IMG/VR virus record: IMGVR_UViG_3300025116_000059
Span: 1-44,495 of that record
Length of the DNA: 44,495 nt
Source: a virus
Direction: 5' to 3' (one strand)
Below the pieces are notes generated by a model. The model was not told the DNA's origin and ran no database searches. It was given only the letters and a program-made list of their open reading frames with translations. Below, in pieces: positions 18,455-27,172 of the stretch. Positions within the stretch are counted from its first letter, which is position 1. Each line of letters starts with the position of its first letter. The position numbers and the translations under genes are program-made.

Positions 18455-18714
18455 CAGATACCTCCTTTCAGCAGCGCCTGTCGCTTATCGGCGGATGCCT
18501 GGGCAGAAGTGCCCGACTCGATCAAAAAGTCACCATTCGCACGCGGCGCGAGGGGAACGCACCGCCGGCCATTGGTGTCCATGGCCAACGTGCGCGGGAT
18601 GGAGCCGCGCAGCAGGCCAGGGGCGGCGCCCGAGGCTCGCGGACGTTGGGCATATGGCATGGTGGCGTTGCCACGCGGGCGCACCATCTGGAACGCATTG
18701 AGAGGACGGTTCAT
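18454..18714 (-). CDS. small early phage protein, unknown function
   Basis: An 86-residue basic protein (MNRPLNAFQMVRPRGNATMP...) without recognised domains. The ATG at 18714 overlaps the stop of the frameshifted gene upstream in an ATGA, and its own stop overlaps the next start, so it is embedded in a tightly coupled operon. The frame is open further upstream, but that extension runs through another gene. Confidence 0.6.
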   Translation of the reverse strand: MNRPLNAFQMVRPRGNATMPYAQRPRASGAAPGLLRGSIPRTLAMDTNGRRCVPLAPRANGDFLIESGTSAQASADKRQALLKGGI

Positions 18715-19318
18715 ACAGTCCTCCACACACGAATACCGTCTTCGACCTTGCGGCTGGAAAGCTCCTTGCCGGTCCCGTCTTTGAATGCCTTCATGGCTGT
18801 GCCAATCGCAGACTTGGCCGCACTGGGCAGCAGGAACGAGTCGCCCACTTCCAGCTTGCCCAACAGGGGCGCCCAGTCGATGGCCCGAGCGCCTCGGCCG
18901 GGGATCGGTACGCCCTTGTCGATCTGCACTGTGCTGACGTCGATGTAGAACGGTGCAGAGCGCTTCTTTTCCGCGTCGGGAGGAGCAGGAATCGCGGGGG
19001 GGGGGCGCCACGTTGGCCGCGGCCCTCGGCAGAGGCTTGTCCCTTGCGCTCCAGCCAGCCATGGAAGCCGCCAGCGGCTGGCGCCGGTGTGGTGACCTTG
19101 CCCGCCGTGTAGACGAGTTCGCCGCTTTCCATGTCTTCGCGTCGCGCCAGCAGCTCGGCTTGCACGGCCGGCCCCAACAGGGTGTGGACGTTGCGTCGGT
19201 CGCAATCGCACTTCGCCGAGATCAGGTCGGCGTCGAGCTGCTCCTCGCGGTTGGCCTGGAGGAACTGGATCACCTTCCAGGCCACCGATCCTTCACGTGG
19301 GGTATATGCCGCGCTCAT
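18711..19318 (-). pseudogene. winged-helix early phage protein split by a ten-G homopolymer
   Basis: N-terminal part from ATG 19318: SVAWKVIQFLQANREEQLDADLISAKCDCDRRNVHTLL, a winged-helix-like domain. C-terminal part in another frame: FYIDVSTVQIDKGVPIPG ... DSFLLPSAAKSAIGTAMKAFKD ... VEDGIRVWRTV. The two halves meet at the run of ten G at 18996-19005 (C on the coding strand). Eight or eleven bases would restore one frame of about 202 residues, so this is a single gene with a homopolymer frameshift: phase variation, real mutation or sequencing error. As written, translation from 19318 ends at 18791. Flanking genes overlap both ends normally, supporting one intact ancestor. Confidence 0.7.
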
Positions 19319-19932
19319 ACCGCCACCATGTCCAGAGGGATGGCCACGTAGCGATCCGTGTCGCCCACGCGCTTGTAGACCCGCACGTACTGCTTCGTGC
19401 CGACCACCTGCACCGACTCGGAGATGGCCTGCATTGCCGACTTCCAGCGGGCGTCGGTGATCTCCAGCCGGCGCAGCTCCAGGATGCGGCCGACGTTGAG
19501 ATTGCCTTCCTTGTCGGTCTGGAAGGCCTTCTGCACCAGCACCATGATCTCGGGCCGGCTATCCTTCGCCCACTCGTTGATGCACTCGTCCACCAGCGCC
19601 TTGGCCGCCTGCAGGCGCTCGTCGAAGGTGATGTTCTCGGCCGTCGCGATCTGCAGCTTGAACGCGCCGTCGTAGGTGTGCAGGGTGATGTTGCCCTTCT
19701 TGCCGCCACGCTTCACGCCGTACTGTTCGGCGCTCAGGTCGGCGAAGGCGCTCACATCGCCAAAGCACTTGAGCTTGAACGCAACGAGTCGGGCATTCAG
19801 ATCCTGTGCCAGGGTGACCAGCTCGCGCACCAGGCGGTCGCGTTCCTGGTCCACGGGCTTGACCAGATTGATAGGGACCAGATGGCCCTGCGCGTTGCGC
19901 ATGAAGCCTTCGGGGACAGTGGATTGATCCAT
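19315..19932 (-). CDS. DUF3164 family phage protein
   Basis: A 205-residue protein with the DUF3164 pattern: MDQSTVPEGFMRNAQGHLVP, ERDRLVRELVTLAQDLN, KCFGDVSAFADLSAEQYG, KGNITLHTYDGAFKLQIAT and WKSAMQAISESVQVVG. It is common in the early regions of transposable phages, often near the transposase genes, with unknown function. ATG 19932 follows a GGAGC site; the frame is open to 20016 but homologues begin with this methionine. The stop overlaps the next start in ATGA. Confidence 0.85.
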   Translation of the reverse strand: MDQSTVPEGFMRNAQGHLVPINLVKPVDQERDRLVRELVTLAQDLNARLVAFKLKCFGDVSAFADLSAEQYGVKRGGKKGNITLHTYDGAFKLQIATAENITFDERLQAAKALVDECINEWAKDSRPEIMVLVQKAFQTDKEGNLNVGRILELRRLEITDARWKSAMQAISESVQVVGTKQYVRVYKRVGDTDRYVAIPLDMVAV

Positions 19933-19945
19933 GGAGAAGCTCCTT

Positions 19946-20236
19946 TCAGTGGATGGATGCGCCCGCAGGCACGGTTTGAGGGGCGGCGGAAGCCTTGAGC
20001 AGGTCGCCAGCGACACTGGCGAGCGCCATGGAGCACAAGCCCATGGCTTCTGGAGGCAGCATCTGCGCGTGAAAGCGGTACAGCAGAATCAGCGCTTCCA
20101 TCACAACCACGGTGCGCATCTGCGGTTCTTTCGGGCGCAGCACCTGGTCGATGATTTCCGCCGCCAGCACAGCGCCTTGCTCACGCAGCTGAGCAGCGGT
20201 CATGGTCTGTGCGTTCTCCTGAGCAGTGGATTTCAT
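19946..20236 (-). CDS. early phage protein, unknown function
   Basis: A 96-residue, mostly helical protein (MKSTAQENAQTMTAAQLREQGAVLAAEIIDQVLRPKEP...). No domain is recognised. It is coupled to the gene upstream by a four-base overlap and lies 13 bases before the DUF3164 gene. Similar small genes fill this part of B3-like early operons. Confidence 0.7.
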   Translation of the reverse strand: MKSTAQENAQTMTAAQLREQGAVLAAEIIDQVLRPKEPQMRTVVVMEALILLYRFHAQMLPPEAMGLCSMALASVAGDLLKASAAPQTVPAGASIH

Positions 20237-20850
20237 GGCGTTTCGCCTTTCGTGCGGTTGAGCTGCGCGCGCATGGCGCGCACCAGGGGGGAAGTGCCAG
20301 CAGGTGCTGGCGCGGCCCGTGCGGGGCGGGCTGCCGCAGGTGCCGGCGGGGCCTGCATCAGGTCTGCCACGCTGGCCGGACCGTGGGTGGCTGCAGCGCG
20401 CGGGCCGGTGCGGCGGTCCTGCTCGCGCTGCGTCTCCTGCGCCGCCTCGGCCTGGTCAGCCTTGCGGGTGAGCACCTGGTACAGGTAGCCGTTGCCTTGC
20501 AGGGGGAGCTGCAGGGTGCCTTTGTCCACGGCGGAAAACACCGCGTCGAAGGCGCCGCGCCAGTCTTCCAGGCAGACGGCCCAGGCGCGGCCGTGGCGCT
20601 CGATCACGTTGCGCTGCATGTCCGTCACCAGCTCGGTGAGAAGCTCCTGCAGGCGCACCATGCGCAGTCGCTGCTTCGGCGGCTTGTGCAGGCGGATGTA
20701 GCGCATGAGCTGGGCGCCCAGCGGCAGGGACAGCTTCAGCGTGTCATGGATCAGGCGGCGCACCGTGTCGTCGTCGATCATGCGCAGGATCAGCACGTCC
20801 AGGCCCTCTTCGGCCCCGCACACCTGGCAGGTGTTGGTCCAGTCGGCCAT
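20233..20850 (-). CDS. early phage protein with N-terminal CxxC
   Basis: A 205-residue protein. It opens with WTNTCQVCGAEEG, a single CxxC that could bind metal only with another partner, followed by a helical domain (DDDTVRRLIHDTLKLSLPLGAQLMRYIRLHKPPKQRLR) and an Ala/Pro-rich tail. ATG 20850 overlaps the stop of the membrane protein upstream; the earlier Met at 20916 lies inside that gene. No family is recognised. Confidence 0.7.
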   Translation of the reverse strand: MADWTNTCQVCGAEEGLDVLILRMIDDDTVRRLIHDTLKLSLPLGAQLMRYIRLHKPPKQRLRMVRLQELLTELVTDMQRNVIERHGRAWAVCLEDWRGAFDAVFSAVDKGTLQLPLQGNGYLYQVLTRKADQAEAAQETQREQDRRTGPRAAATHGPASVADLMQAPPAPAAARPARAAPAPAGTSPLVRAMRAQLNRTKGETP

Positions 20851-21074
20851 CAGAGCAGCCCTCCGGACGGGCGGCGCGCGGCGGCGCGGTCCTTCTCGCT
20901 GAGAAAGCCCAGGCACATCTGCTGCCCCAGCTGCATGCCAGCGGTGTGGGCACCGTCCAGCTGCTGGTCAGAGGGCAACCGGGCGATCACCGCCACCAGG
21001 GCCAGCAGCAGGGCCAGCACAGCGACGCCGAGCCAGACCACCAGGGCCGTCATGGGATGCACGCGGCGCTTCAT
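20850..21074 (-). CDS. small single-pass membrane protein
   Basis: A 74-residue protein with one transmembrane helix (TALVVWLGVAVLALLLALVAVIA) after a short basic N-terminus, so probably N-in. The C-terminal part is polar. It overlaps neighbours on both sides in the early operon. Superinfection exclusion or membrane anchoring are possible roles but nothing in the sequence decides. Confidence 0.7.
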   Translation of the reverse strand: MKRRVHPMTALVVWLGVAVLALLLALVAVIARLPSDQQLDGAHTAGMQLGQQMCLGFLSEKDRAAARRPSGGLL

Positions 21075-21223
21075 GCGGCCACCCTGCGTGGTACCACTGC
21101 GGCCACGTGGTCCAGGTTTGAGCCCAGCACCGCGTCGATGGCCTCCCAGTCGCTGCGGAACAGGCCACGCATACGGCCCTTGGAGCCATCGTCCATGTGG
21201 ATGATGAGAAGGTAGGCGCGCAT
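21071..21223 (-). CDS. 50-residue early phage protein
   Basis: MRAYLLIIHMDDGSKGRMRGLFRSDWEAIDAVLGS...: a compact alpha/beta protein of 50 residues with a pattern often seen in small phage ORFs next to MuB. Start ATG 21223 lies two bases after the MuB stop, and its stop overlaps the next start. The frame is open further upstream, inside the MuB gene. No function can be given. Confidence 0.6.
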   Translation of the reverse strand: MRAYLLIIHMDDGSKGRMRGLFRSDWEAIDAVLGSNLDHVAAVVPRRVAA

Positions 21224-21225
21224 GA

Positions 21226-22467
21226 TCAGCTCCCCCGCACAGCCGCAGCGATCAGCGCCGCGTTGACCTTGGGCGCGCTGATCTTCACGGCCTCGTTCAT
21301 GGCCCGGGTCACCAGATTGTTGATCGCCAGCGGAAAGCACAGCGACCGCTCCCGCGCCTGGCGCTGCCCACGCACCGTCTCGTTCACCGACTGGCGCAGC
21401 GTGGCGCGGATCGCCTCGACGGCATCCGGGGCGAACACCGCGTCGAACTCCATCCCGATCCGGGCCAGCTTGTGGCGCAGGTAGGATTCCACATGGTTGT
21501 CCAGCGGCGGCAGCTTCACCAGCTCGCAACGCTGCACCACCTCGCGCACCTCCGGGTTGTGCTCCGACAGCTTGTGCTCCAGCTCGGTTTGCCCGATCAG
21601 GATGATGGCCAGCAGCTTCTTGAAGCCGTCCTGCAGCTCGTAAAACCGCTTGAGGTGCTTCAGCGTGGGCACGGCCATGGCGTGCGCCTCTTCGATGATG
21701 AGCACATGGCGCTGCCCCACCTGGGCGCTGGCCTTCAGGATGTTGTGCATCTGCGCGGCGCGGTCCTGCAGCACCTGGCGCAGTGGCGTGCCGGGCGATA
21801 CAGCCCGGATCACCGCGCCTGTGATGTCTGCCGCCATCAGGGCGCGGCCCTTGCGCTCGCTGTCCTCCATGCCGATCACGTAGGGCTCCACCACCGTGAT
21901 GCGCTCGCCGGTCTGGTTGATCCAGTCGATCAGGTCCTGGCGCAGCGTGCTCTTGCCGCCACCGGACTCGGCCACCACGGCCAGCATGCCGCCGTGCTTG
22001 GCCGTCTGGCGCATGGCCGCGCGCACATAGCGGATGTCGTCGGTGATGTACACGTCCGCGTCCTCGTTCATCTCGTTGATGAACGGGTCGCGCGGCACGC
22101 GGAAGTGCTGCCGCGCCGCAGATGAAAGGGAATGGTGCCGTAGTAGCATGAAGGGGTCCTCTCCTTGGTTGTCGACTGGTTGGGGGCCGGAGTGAGTGGC
22201 TTGCGCCATCGCCTGCAGCTCAGCGTTGGCGCGCTGGGCTGCAGGTGCTTCGTCAAACGTCCGTGCCACCGTCTCCGGTGGGACGCCGTTCGCCGTCAGG
22301 TAGGCGCAGATGCGCTCGCGCAAGAGCTGCTCGCTCAGGCCGCGCGTCTTGGGCCAGATTCGGTAGTTGATGATTTGGGTCACCGCCGCAGGGCTTACGC
22401 CGATATGGCGCGCCAGGTGGGATTGATTGCGGCCTATGGCGCCCAGGTCACTACGCAGATTCATCAT
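21226..22467 (-). CDS. MuB-like transposition ATPase
   Basis: About 413 residues. An N-terminal helix-turn-helix (GRNQSHLARHIGVSPAAVTQIINYRIWP) as in MuB, then an AAA+ domain of the ExeA/MuB type: Walker A AESGGGKST, Walker B RHVLIIEEAHAM, sensor IILIGQTELEHKL. It would bind DNA, choose targets and activate the transposase. ATG 22467 has GAGGTG seven bases before it; the earlier Met at 22497 lies inside the transposase gene. It follows the transposase gene directly, overlapping its end region by none, as the A-B order in Mu. Confidence 0.9.
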   Translation of the reverse strand: MMNLRSDLGAIGRNQSHLARHIGVSPAAVTQIINYRIWPKTRGLSEQLLRERICAYLTANGVPPETVARTFDEAPAAQRANAELQAMAQATHSGPQPVDNQGEDPFMLLRHHSLSSAARQHFRVPRDPFINEMNEDADVYITDDIRYVRAAMRQTAKHGGMLAVVAESGGGKSTLRQDLIDWINQTGERITVVEPYVIGMEDSERKGRALMAADITGAVIRAVSPGTPLRQVLQDRAAQMHNILKASAQVGQRHVLIIEEAHAMAVPTLKHLKRFYELQDGFKKLLAIILIGQTELEHKLSEHNPEVREVVQRCELVKLPPLDNHVESYLRHKLARIGMEFDAVFAPDAVEAIRATLRQSVNETVRGQRQARERSLCFPLAINNLVTRAMNEAVKISAPKVNAALIAAAVRGS

Positions 22468-22477
22468 GTAGGGCACC

Positions 22478-24292
22478 TCATACGGCACGCAGGCCACCAG
22501 CGGCCCGCAGTGGTTGATCGACTGGCGCCTGGTACTGCGCGATCAGCGCATCCACCTGGTCCTCGGGCACGCCCGCGTCATAGCGCCGCATGAAAAAGGC
22601 GTTTTCTTCGGGGGAGAGGTTGCGGCCAATGGCGCCTGCGATGCGCAGCATCGCGGTCACCGGGTCGAGCATCTCGGGGCCAGCAGGGGCTACATGCGTC
22701 GGCGTCTCGATGGCCGTGCCCTGGCGCGGCAGGTAAGCCGGCAGTTGGATGTCCTGCAGGTAACTGTGGGCGTTGAGCTTGCCCTCGAAGGGCGTGGCCC
22801 GCTTGGCGCGCGCTGCCTTCACCTCGTCGGCGTTCATGCCCGGGTAAGCAACACCGTCCATGGCCGTGGCCGCATGCTCGGTCTGGGTCTTGGCCGTGCG
22901 CTTGTACTCGGCGCCGATCTCGGCCGCATCGGCGCGCTGGCCGAAGGCGTCGAACTCCACGTTCGGCTCCACCCGGTAGATCAGCGCCTCGCCATCGTAG
23001 CGCGGCACCTGCACCTGGATGGCGCACTCGCCGTACACCAGGCCGCGCACCAGCACCGTGTCGCCCACGTTGATACCGTCCAGGCCGCGCAGGCTGTAGG
23101 GCAGCGTGCGCTCCGCTGCCGGGTGGCGGAAGGTGATCGACAGGTCAGGCTTGACCTGGCGTTCCTCTTCCTTGCTGCGCATGAAGGCCTGGCACACCTC
23201 CACGGGCGGCAGCACGCGCAACTGCTCGGGCGTGATCAGCTGCCACAGGTCGTAGCGCGCCATTGGGGCGGCCAGGCCGGGGCGGCGCAGGCGCGTGTCC
23301 TGCCCTGGAATCAGGTTGGCGTTGTAGGCATTGGTCCAGGCAAAGGCGGCGGCGTTGAGCTGCTCCACGTTTTCCACGGGCTGGAAGCGCAGGCGGCTCT
23401 CGAACTGCGTCTCCACGATGTTGTTGCCGTTCTCCACACCGCCCTTGGCGCGCGCATTGCCCGCTTCATGGGTCACATGCCGCACGCCCAGGGCGTCGAG
23501 CAGAGACTTGATCGCAGAGGACTGGTTCGCGCTGCCCTTGTCCCACAGCAAGTTAAAGGGCACCCCATGGATGGGGCGCCCCTCCTGCATGCCCCACGCG
23601 AACATCAGGAACTTGAACAGGTTGTGCTGGTCTTCGCCTGCCGCCTCGGTGTACCAGGGCACCACGCAGGCGCTGGCTCGGTCGTATGCCACATAGCGGT
23701 AGCACTTGAACTTGACCTTTGCCAACCTGTCCAGCTTGTTTTTGTAAAACTCGTCGTCGCGGATGATGTATTGGTGCCCCTTGAGGTAATACACCAAGCA
23801 CAGCGACGGGTCGATTGCAGCTGTGTGGTTGGAGTGCGGAGCCCGCAGGGCCTGCACCGGGTCCGCCACGCGCTGCGCCGCCACATTGAGCTTGCGGTCG
23901 CGCAGCAGCTTGTTGAGCTGCCCATTGCTCACGCCAAAGGCGTGGCCGTTCTGCTCCAGAATGCCGCGCGCCGTAGTGGTGAACAGGGTCTGCTTGCCGT
24001 TGGCGCGGATGGCCTCGCGCTGCGCCGCGCCCAAGGTCACCAGGGCTTCAGGCGCCACGCTGGTGCTGCCCTTGTCGCAGCGGGTCTTGCGGTCAGACGA
24101 CCAGCCCGCCACCGTCTTCAGGTGCCGGTAGACCGTAGACGCAGACAGGCCCAGGAACTCGCCGGCCTCGCGCACCAGCACAGTCCCCGTTCCATGCTCT
24201 GCAGCGTCCAGCCGCCTTGCGAGCTGGCGCACATACTCGCAGGCTTCGGGTGAGAGTGCGGCCATGTCTTGGGTCACCTCATGCAGCTGCAT
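22478..24292 (-). CDS. Mu-type DDE transposase (protein A)
   Basis: About 604 residues from ATG 24292. An N-terminal helix-turn-helix (LVREAGEFLGLSASTVYRHLKTV), then a retroviral-integrase-type core with D204 (YDRAS), D251 (LLWDKGS) and E287 (GGVENGNN), a D-x35-E spacing, then a Mu-transposase C-terminal beta-barrel (GINVGDTVLVRGLVYGECAIQV) and a tail that may contact MuB. It carries out strand transfer for integration and replication. The start overlaps the end of the DUF3102-like gene by 14 bases. The long open frame upstream to 24697 lies inside that gene and is not used. Confidence 0.92.
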   Translation of the reverse strand: MQLHEVTQDMAALSPEACEYVRQLARRLDAAEHGTGTVLVREAGEFLGLSASTVYRHLKTVAGWSSDRKTRCDKGSTSVAPEALVTLGAAQREAIRANGKQTLFTTTARGILEQNGHAFGVSNGQLNKLLRDRKLNVAAQRVADPVQALRAPHSNHTAAIDPSLCLVYYLKGHQYIIRDDEFYKNKLDRLAKVKFKCYRYVAYDRASACVVPWYTEAAGEDQHNLFKFLMFAWGMQEGRPIHGVPFNLLWDKGSANQSSAIKSLLDALGVRHVTHEAGNARAKGGVENGNNIVETQFESRLRFQPVENVEQLNAAAFAWTNAYNANLIPGQDTRLRRPGLAAPMARYDLWQLITPEQLRVLPPVEVCQAFMRSKEEERQVKPDLSITFRHPAAERTLPYSLRGLDGINVGDTVLVRGLVYGECAIQVQVPRYDGEALIYRVEPNVEFDAFGQRADAAEIGAEYKRTAKTQTEHAATAMDGVAYPGMNADEVKAARAKRATPFEGKLNAHSYLQDIQLPAYLPRQGTAIETPTHVAPAGPEMLDPVTAMLRIAGAIGRNLSPEENAFFMRRYDAGVPEDQVDALIAQYQAPVDQPLRAAGGLRAV

Positions 24293-25274
24293 CAGCCGCC
24301 TCGGGGGTCTGCATGAGGTACTGGCGCGCTTCGGCCAGGTCGTCGCCAAAGCGTTCCTCGAAGGCGTGCTGCGCCGCGCCCACCAGCTCGGCCAGCCGGT
24401 TGATGGCGTCCTGCAGATGCAGGGCCACCAGGGCCACGCTGCGCGGCAGCGGCGCGGGCGCCTGGGGGTCGTAGCCTTCGGCCTGGGTAACCTCTTCCGT
24501 CCACCACTGTTCCAGGGCAATGGTGGCCTCATGGTGGGCGGCGATTCCGTTCTCGATGAGCGCCTGACGCTCAGCGATCTCGCCCTTGAAGGGCAGGATG
24601 CGTTCATCCAGGGGCACCACCACGGGGCGTTTGCCGGCCAGTTTCTTCTCGGCCTTGTCAGCCCGCTCGCGCTCCTTCTCGCGCTGCTGGTTGGCATAGG
24701 CGTTGTCCTGCTTTGCCTGGCGCAGCGCCGCGCGCAGCTCCTTCACGCTCATGGTGGCCACATCGTCCAGGCTCAGCTCACCAGTCTGGCCGGTCAGCTC
24801 CAGCTCCTCGATCTGCTCATCGTCCAGGACGAGCATTTCCAGCAGCTTGGACTGGTTCCCGGCCGCTCCTAAAAGCCGCGACGTCGCGGCATTTGAGAAC
24901 TTTCGGGCGGCGTGCATGAACCGTTGTGCCACCGTTACTTCAATGCCCAGGACGTCAAGACGGGACAGGAACTCTCCGTGCTGGCAGGCCGATTTGAGAA
25001 CCGTCAACCCCATGCCAACCTGCAAGCACGCCTCCACACTGCGCCGCATGTTGGCCGCGATGTCTCGCTGGATCAGGTCTGGGTCCGTGCAGTCGGCGGG
25101 CAACTGGTAGCCCAACTGCTGCGCCACGGCGCGAACGGCGCTCTCTTGCTGGCTGGTTGCCACGGCAACGGCATTGCGTGCGCGGGCCTCCTGCTCTGCC
25201 ATGTCGGCGGGCGTTGCGCCCACAAAATCAGGGCCGCGCTGTTCTGCGGGGGGCATTGGTTTGCGTCCTGCCAT
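24279..25274 (-). CDS. DUF3102-like early phage protein
   Basis: A 331-residue protein. Residues ~80-130 (EACLQVGMGLTVLKSACQHGEFLSRLDVLGIEVTVAQRFMHAARKF) resemble the DUF3102 domain, found in plasmid and phage DNA-binding proteins, followed by a charged coiled coil (QREKERERADKAEKKL) and a helical end. A strong AAGGAGG precedes ATG 25274. It comes directly before the transposase gene in the early operon, as in several Mu-like phages of Burkholderiales, and may help replication or transposition. Confidence 0.75.
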   Translation of the reverse strand: MAGRKPMPPAEQRGPDFVGATPADMAEQEARARNAVAVATSQQESAVRAVAQQLGYQLPADCTDPDLIQRDIAANMRRSVEACLQVGMGLTVLKSACQHGEFLSRLDVLGIEVTVAQRFMHAARKFSNAATSRLLGAAGNQSKLLEMLVLDDEQIEELELTGQTGELSLDDVATMSVKELRAALRQAKQDNAYANQQREKERERADKAEKKLAGKRPVVVPLDERILPFKGEIAERQALIENGIAAHHEATIALEQWWTEEVTQAEGYDPQAPAPLPRSVALVALHLQDAINRLAELVGAAQHAFEERFGDDLAEARQYLMQTPEAADAAA

Positions 25275-25300
25275 GTTGTGTTTCCTCCTTCGGGTTGTGG

Positions 25301-25609
25301 TCAGATGGCGCGCGTGTAGCGCTGGTCGATGTCGTCAACGCGCTGGCGCACGCGGCGCAGCTCGTCGTCGTGGGCGCGGGCAAGCTGGATCAGCTTCGGG
25401 GTCAGCCGCCAGCACTCTTCGTTGCCGGGGATGCGCTCGGCCACCCCCTCGTCGGCGAGCAACTCCAGGTCGCGCAGCGCCATGGGCGACGAAACTTGCA
25501 GCGCCTCGGCTACCTGCTTCAGTCGCACGCCATCAAAGGCATGGCCCTGCAGTACCCACAGCAGGCGCAGCGCGCGGCGGGCGGGTTGGTGATGCTGGGG
25601 GTTGCTCAT
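25301..25609 (-). CDS. IclR-like winged-helix protein
   Basis: A 102-residue protein with a helix-turn-helix of the IclR/MarR kind: ALRLLWVLQGHAFDGVRLKQVAEALQVSSPMALRDLELLADEGVAERIPG, followed by a helical tail. It likely binds DNA and regulates the early operon. It overlaps the gene upstream by four bases. Confidence 0.75.
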   Translation of the reverse strand: MSNPQHHQPARRALRLLWVLQGHAFDGVRLKQVAEALQVSSPMALRDLELLADEGVAERIPGNEECWRLTPKLIQLARAHDDELRRVRQRVDDIDQRYTRAI

Positions 25610-25887
25610 GCCGTCCGGCCCTTCTTGGACGTGGCGCTCTTGAGCTGCGCCTCCAAGGCGCGTCGCACGGCCGCAGCGATGGCATCCGCGTGGCGGCCGG
25701 GCTCGATGACGATCTCGCCGTAGGCGGTCTCGATGATGAAGCCGCGGTGCACCATGTCGGGCACCTGCTTGGCCAGGGCGTAGCCCAACTGCAGCTCCTT
25801 CTCCGTGCTGGGCTGGACAGTGACAATCCTGGTGCTGGGCGGCGGCGGTGGGCGCACGCCAGTAGCAATCTGGTCAAAATAGTCCAT
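25606..25887 (-). CDS. early phage protein, unknown function
   Basis: A 93-residue protein: a proline-rich start (GVRPPPPPSTRIV), then EKELQLGYALAKQVPDMVHRGFIIETAYGEIVIEPGRHADAIAAAVRRALE. No family recognised. It begins two bases after the CII-like gene ends and overlaps the next gene, so it belongs to the same transcript. Confidence 0.65.
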   Translation of the reverse strand: MDYFDQIATGVRPPPPPSTRIVTVQPSTEKELQLGYALAKQVPDMVHRGFIIETAYGEIVIEPGRHADAIAAAVRRALEAQLKSATSKKGRTA

Positions 25888-25889
25888 GG

Positions 25890-26360
25890 TCAGAGATCCA
25901 GTTCCGGCGCGGCGTAGCGCGCCACGTTGGCTTGATGGAATGCCACCTGTTCCAAGTGCGCGCGCAGCGCATCGGTGGTGGCGGCGAGGTCGGCCGATGC
26001 GGGGTCGGCATAAAACTGGGTGAGCAGGGCCAGCGCGGCGGCGCAGCTGCTGTTCACGGCCAGCAGGTCGGCCTCCGTCGCGGCGCGGCCCGTGGGCATC
26101 GGCACCACCAGCCGGCCCGCGCTGGCCGCCAGCCAGTCGCTCACGAAATGGGCGCCACAGGCATGCTCATAGGCCGGGATCAGGATGGCCGGCATGCGGC
26201 CCGTGGCCAGCCACTTGTAGAGGTTGTCGTGGCTCTGCCCCATGCGGTCGGCAATGCGCTCCACACCCAGGTTATGCCGGTCCAGGGCGAACTCCTTGCA
26301 CAGCCGCAGGGCGTGCGTGAGGCTGTTCGCGCGGGCGTGTTTCCAATTCCTGCGGGTCAT
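25890..26360 (-). CDS. CII-like phage regulatory protein
   Basis: About 156 residues. NSLTHALRLCKEFALDRHNLGVERIADRMGQSHDNLYKWLATGRMPAILIPAYEHACGAHFVSDWLA fits the phage CII-type or related helix-turn-helix regulators, where HDNLYKWL is the recognition region. The C-terminal half is helical and alanine-rich. ATG 26360 is preferred over 26393 because homologues start near MTRRNWKH. It faces the divergent gene at 26458 across 97 bases, so both promoters lie there. Confidence 0.75.
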   Translation of the reverse strand: MTRRNWKHARANSLTHALRLCKEFALDRHNLGVERIADRMGQSHDNLYKWLATGRMPAILIPAYEHACGAHFVSDWLAASAGRLVVPMPTGRAATEADLLAVNSSCAAALALLTQFYADPASADLAATTDALRAHLEQVAFHQANVARYAAPELDL

Positions 26361-26457
26361 TGGAAGGCCCTCCCGAACAGGGCTTCCAAACAAAGAAGCC
26401 GCCCGCCTCTGGTGGCGGCTGCACGACTCTGCTGCAATGCCCCCCAGGAGGAAACCA

Positions 26458-26781
26458 ATGGCCGAAACCGTACTGATCGAACGAATAGTCGAACGCGCTG
26501 TGTCTGCGCGCCTCGCCCCGCTGGAGCATCAGCTTTGGGCGCAGCACTGCCTTCTGACCGAGCTGGTGCGCCAGCTCCCGCGCCATGCAGTGGTAGACGC
26601 TGCGCGGCGCCTGCACCAGTTGAACATTGCCGAGGAACCGCCGCGAAAGGAGGCGTTGCTGGAGGCGTGCACTGGCTGGCAGGCGTACCTCGGGCAGCTC
26701 GCAGGCTTTGTAGAAGGAGATACGCCTCCGCCACTGCACCCTGGGCGGCCAGTGCCTCCACGCCCGCCGTCGATATTTTGA
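26458..26781 (+). CDS. small rightward phage protein, unknown function
   Basis: A 107-residue protein (MAETVLIERIVERAVSARLAPLEHQLWAQHCLLTELVRQL...) preceded by a perfect AGGAGG seven bases before the ATG, which is strong support for translation. It is helical with a proline-rich tail. It runs against the early operon, between the CII-like and Ner-like genes, so it may be made in the lysogen and oppose early transcription. No family recognised. Confidence 0.7.
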   Translation: MAETVLIERIVERAVSARLAPLEHQLWAQHCLLTELVRQLPRHAVVDAARRLHQLNIAEEPPRKEALLEACTGWQAYLGQLAGFVEGDTPPPLHPGRPVPPRPPSIF

Positions 26782-26859
26782 CTTGGGCCAAATACTCGCG
26801 CCATGGATCGGCGATGCGAAACAGCGGTGCGCCAGTAAGATGCATGCTGGACATACCGT

Positions 26860-27105
26860 TCATGCCGCGCGCAGTTGCATGTGGGGCGCAGTGCCACGCG
26901 AGACCGTTCCGGCCTTCAGGCCCAGTTCCACGGCAATGTTGTGGCTCTCGCCGCGCAGGCACTTGCGATGGGGGGCGCGGTCATCGTCGTTGACGATCAT
27001 GCAGACCAGCGCGGCCGAGTAGCCGCGCTGCTTGGCCCATTCAGAGTACGACCAGCCACGGCTGGCGAACTCGTCGCGGACTTGCTTGCGGGATTTAAGG
27101 GGCAT
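26860..27105 (-). CDS. Ner-like DNA-binding protein
   Basis: An 81-residue protein: MPLKSRKQVRDEFASRGWSYSEWAKQRGYSAALVCMIVNDDDRAPHRKCLRGESHNIAVELGLKAG. The helix-turn-helix and the C-terminal RGESHNIAVELGL pattern match phage Ner/negative regulators seen beside repressors in BcepMu-type phages. The frame is open upstream to 27201, but the early promoter (27173-27201) lies in that stretch, so ATG 27105 (AGGA ten bases before) is the start. It probably shuts down repressor and early promoters after induction. Confidence 0.75.
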   Translation of the reverse strand: MPLKSRKQVRDEFASRGWSYSEWAKQRGYSAALVCMIVNDDDRAPHRKCLRGESHNIAVELGLKAGTVSRGTAPHMQLRAA

Positions 27106-27172
27106 GGTGGTGCGTCCTTTTGTGTTGTCACCAGTTGGCGCTGGTGGCTTGTTGTTGAAACGTGTTGGCTTG

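Noticed and set aside
18996-19005. Programmed frameshift at the ten-G tract
   Set aside because: No supporting stem-loop or slippery heptamer in the expected arrangement could be seen; slippage mutation or sequence error is simpler.
22514-24253. Open frame of 579 codons on the plus strand
   Set aside because: Antisense to the DDE transposase, His/Ala/Leu-rich without domain features.
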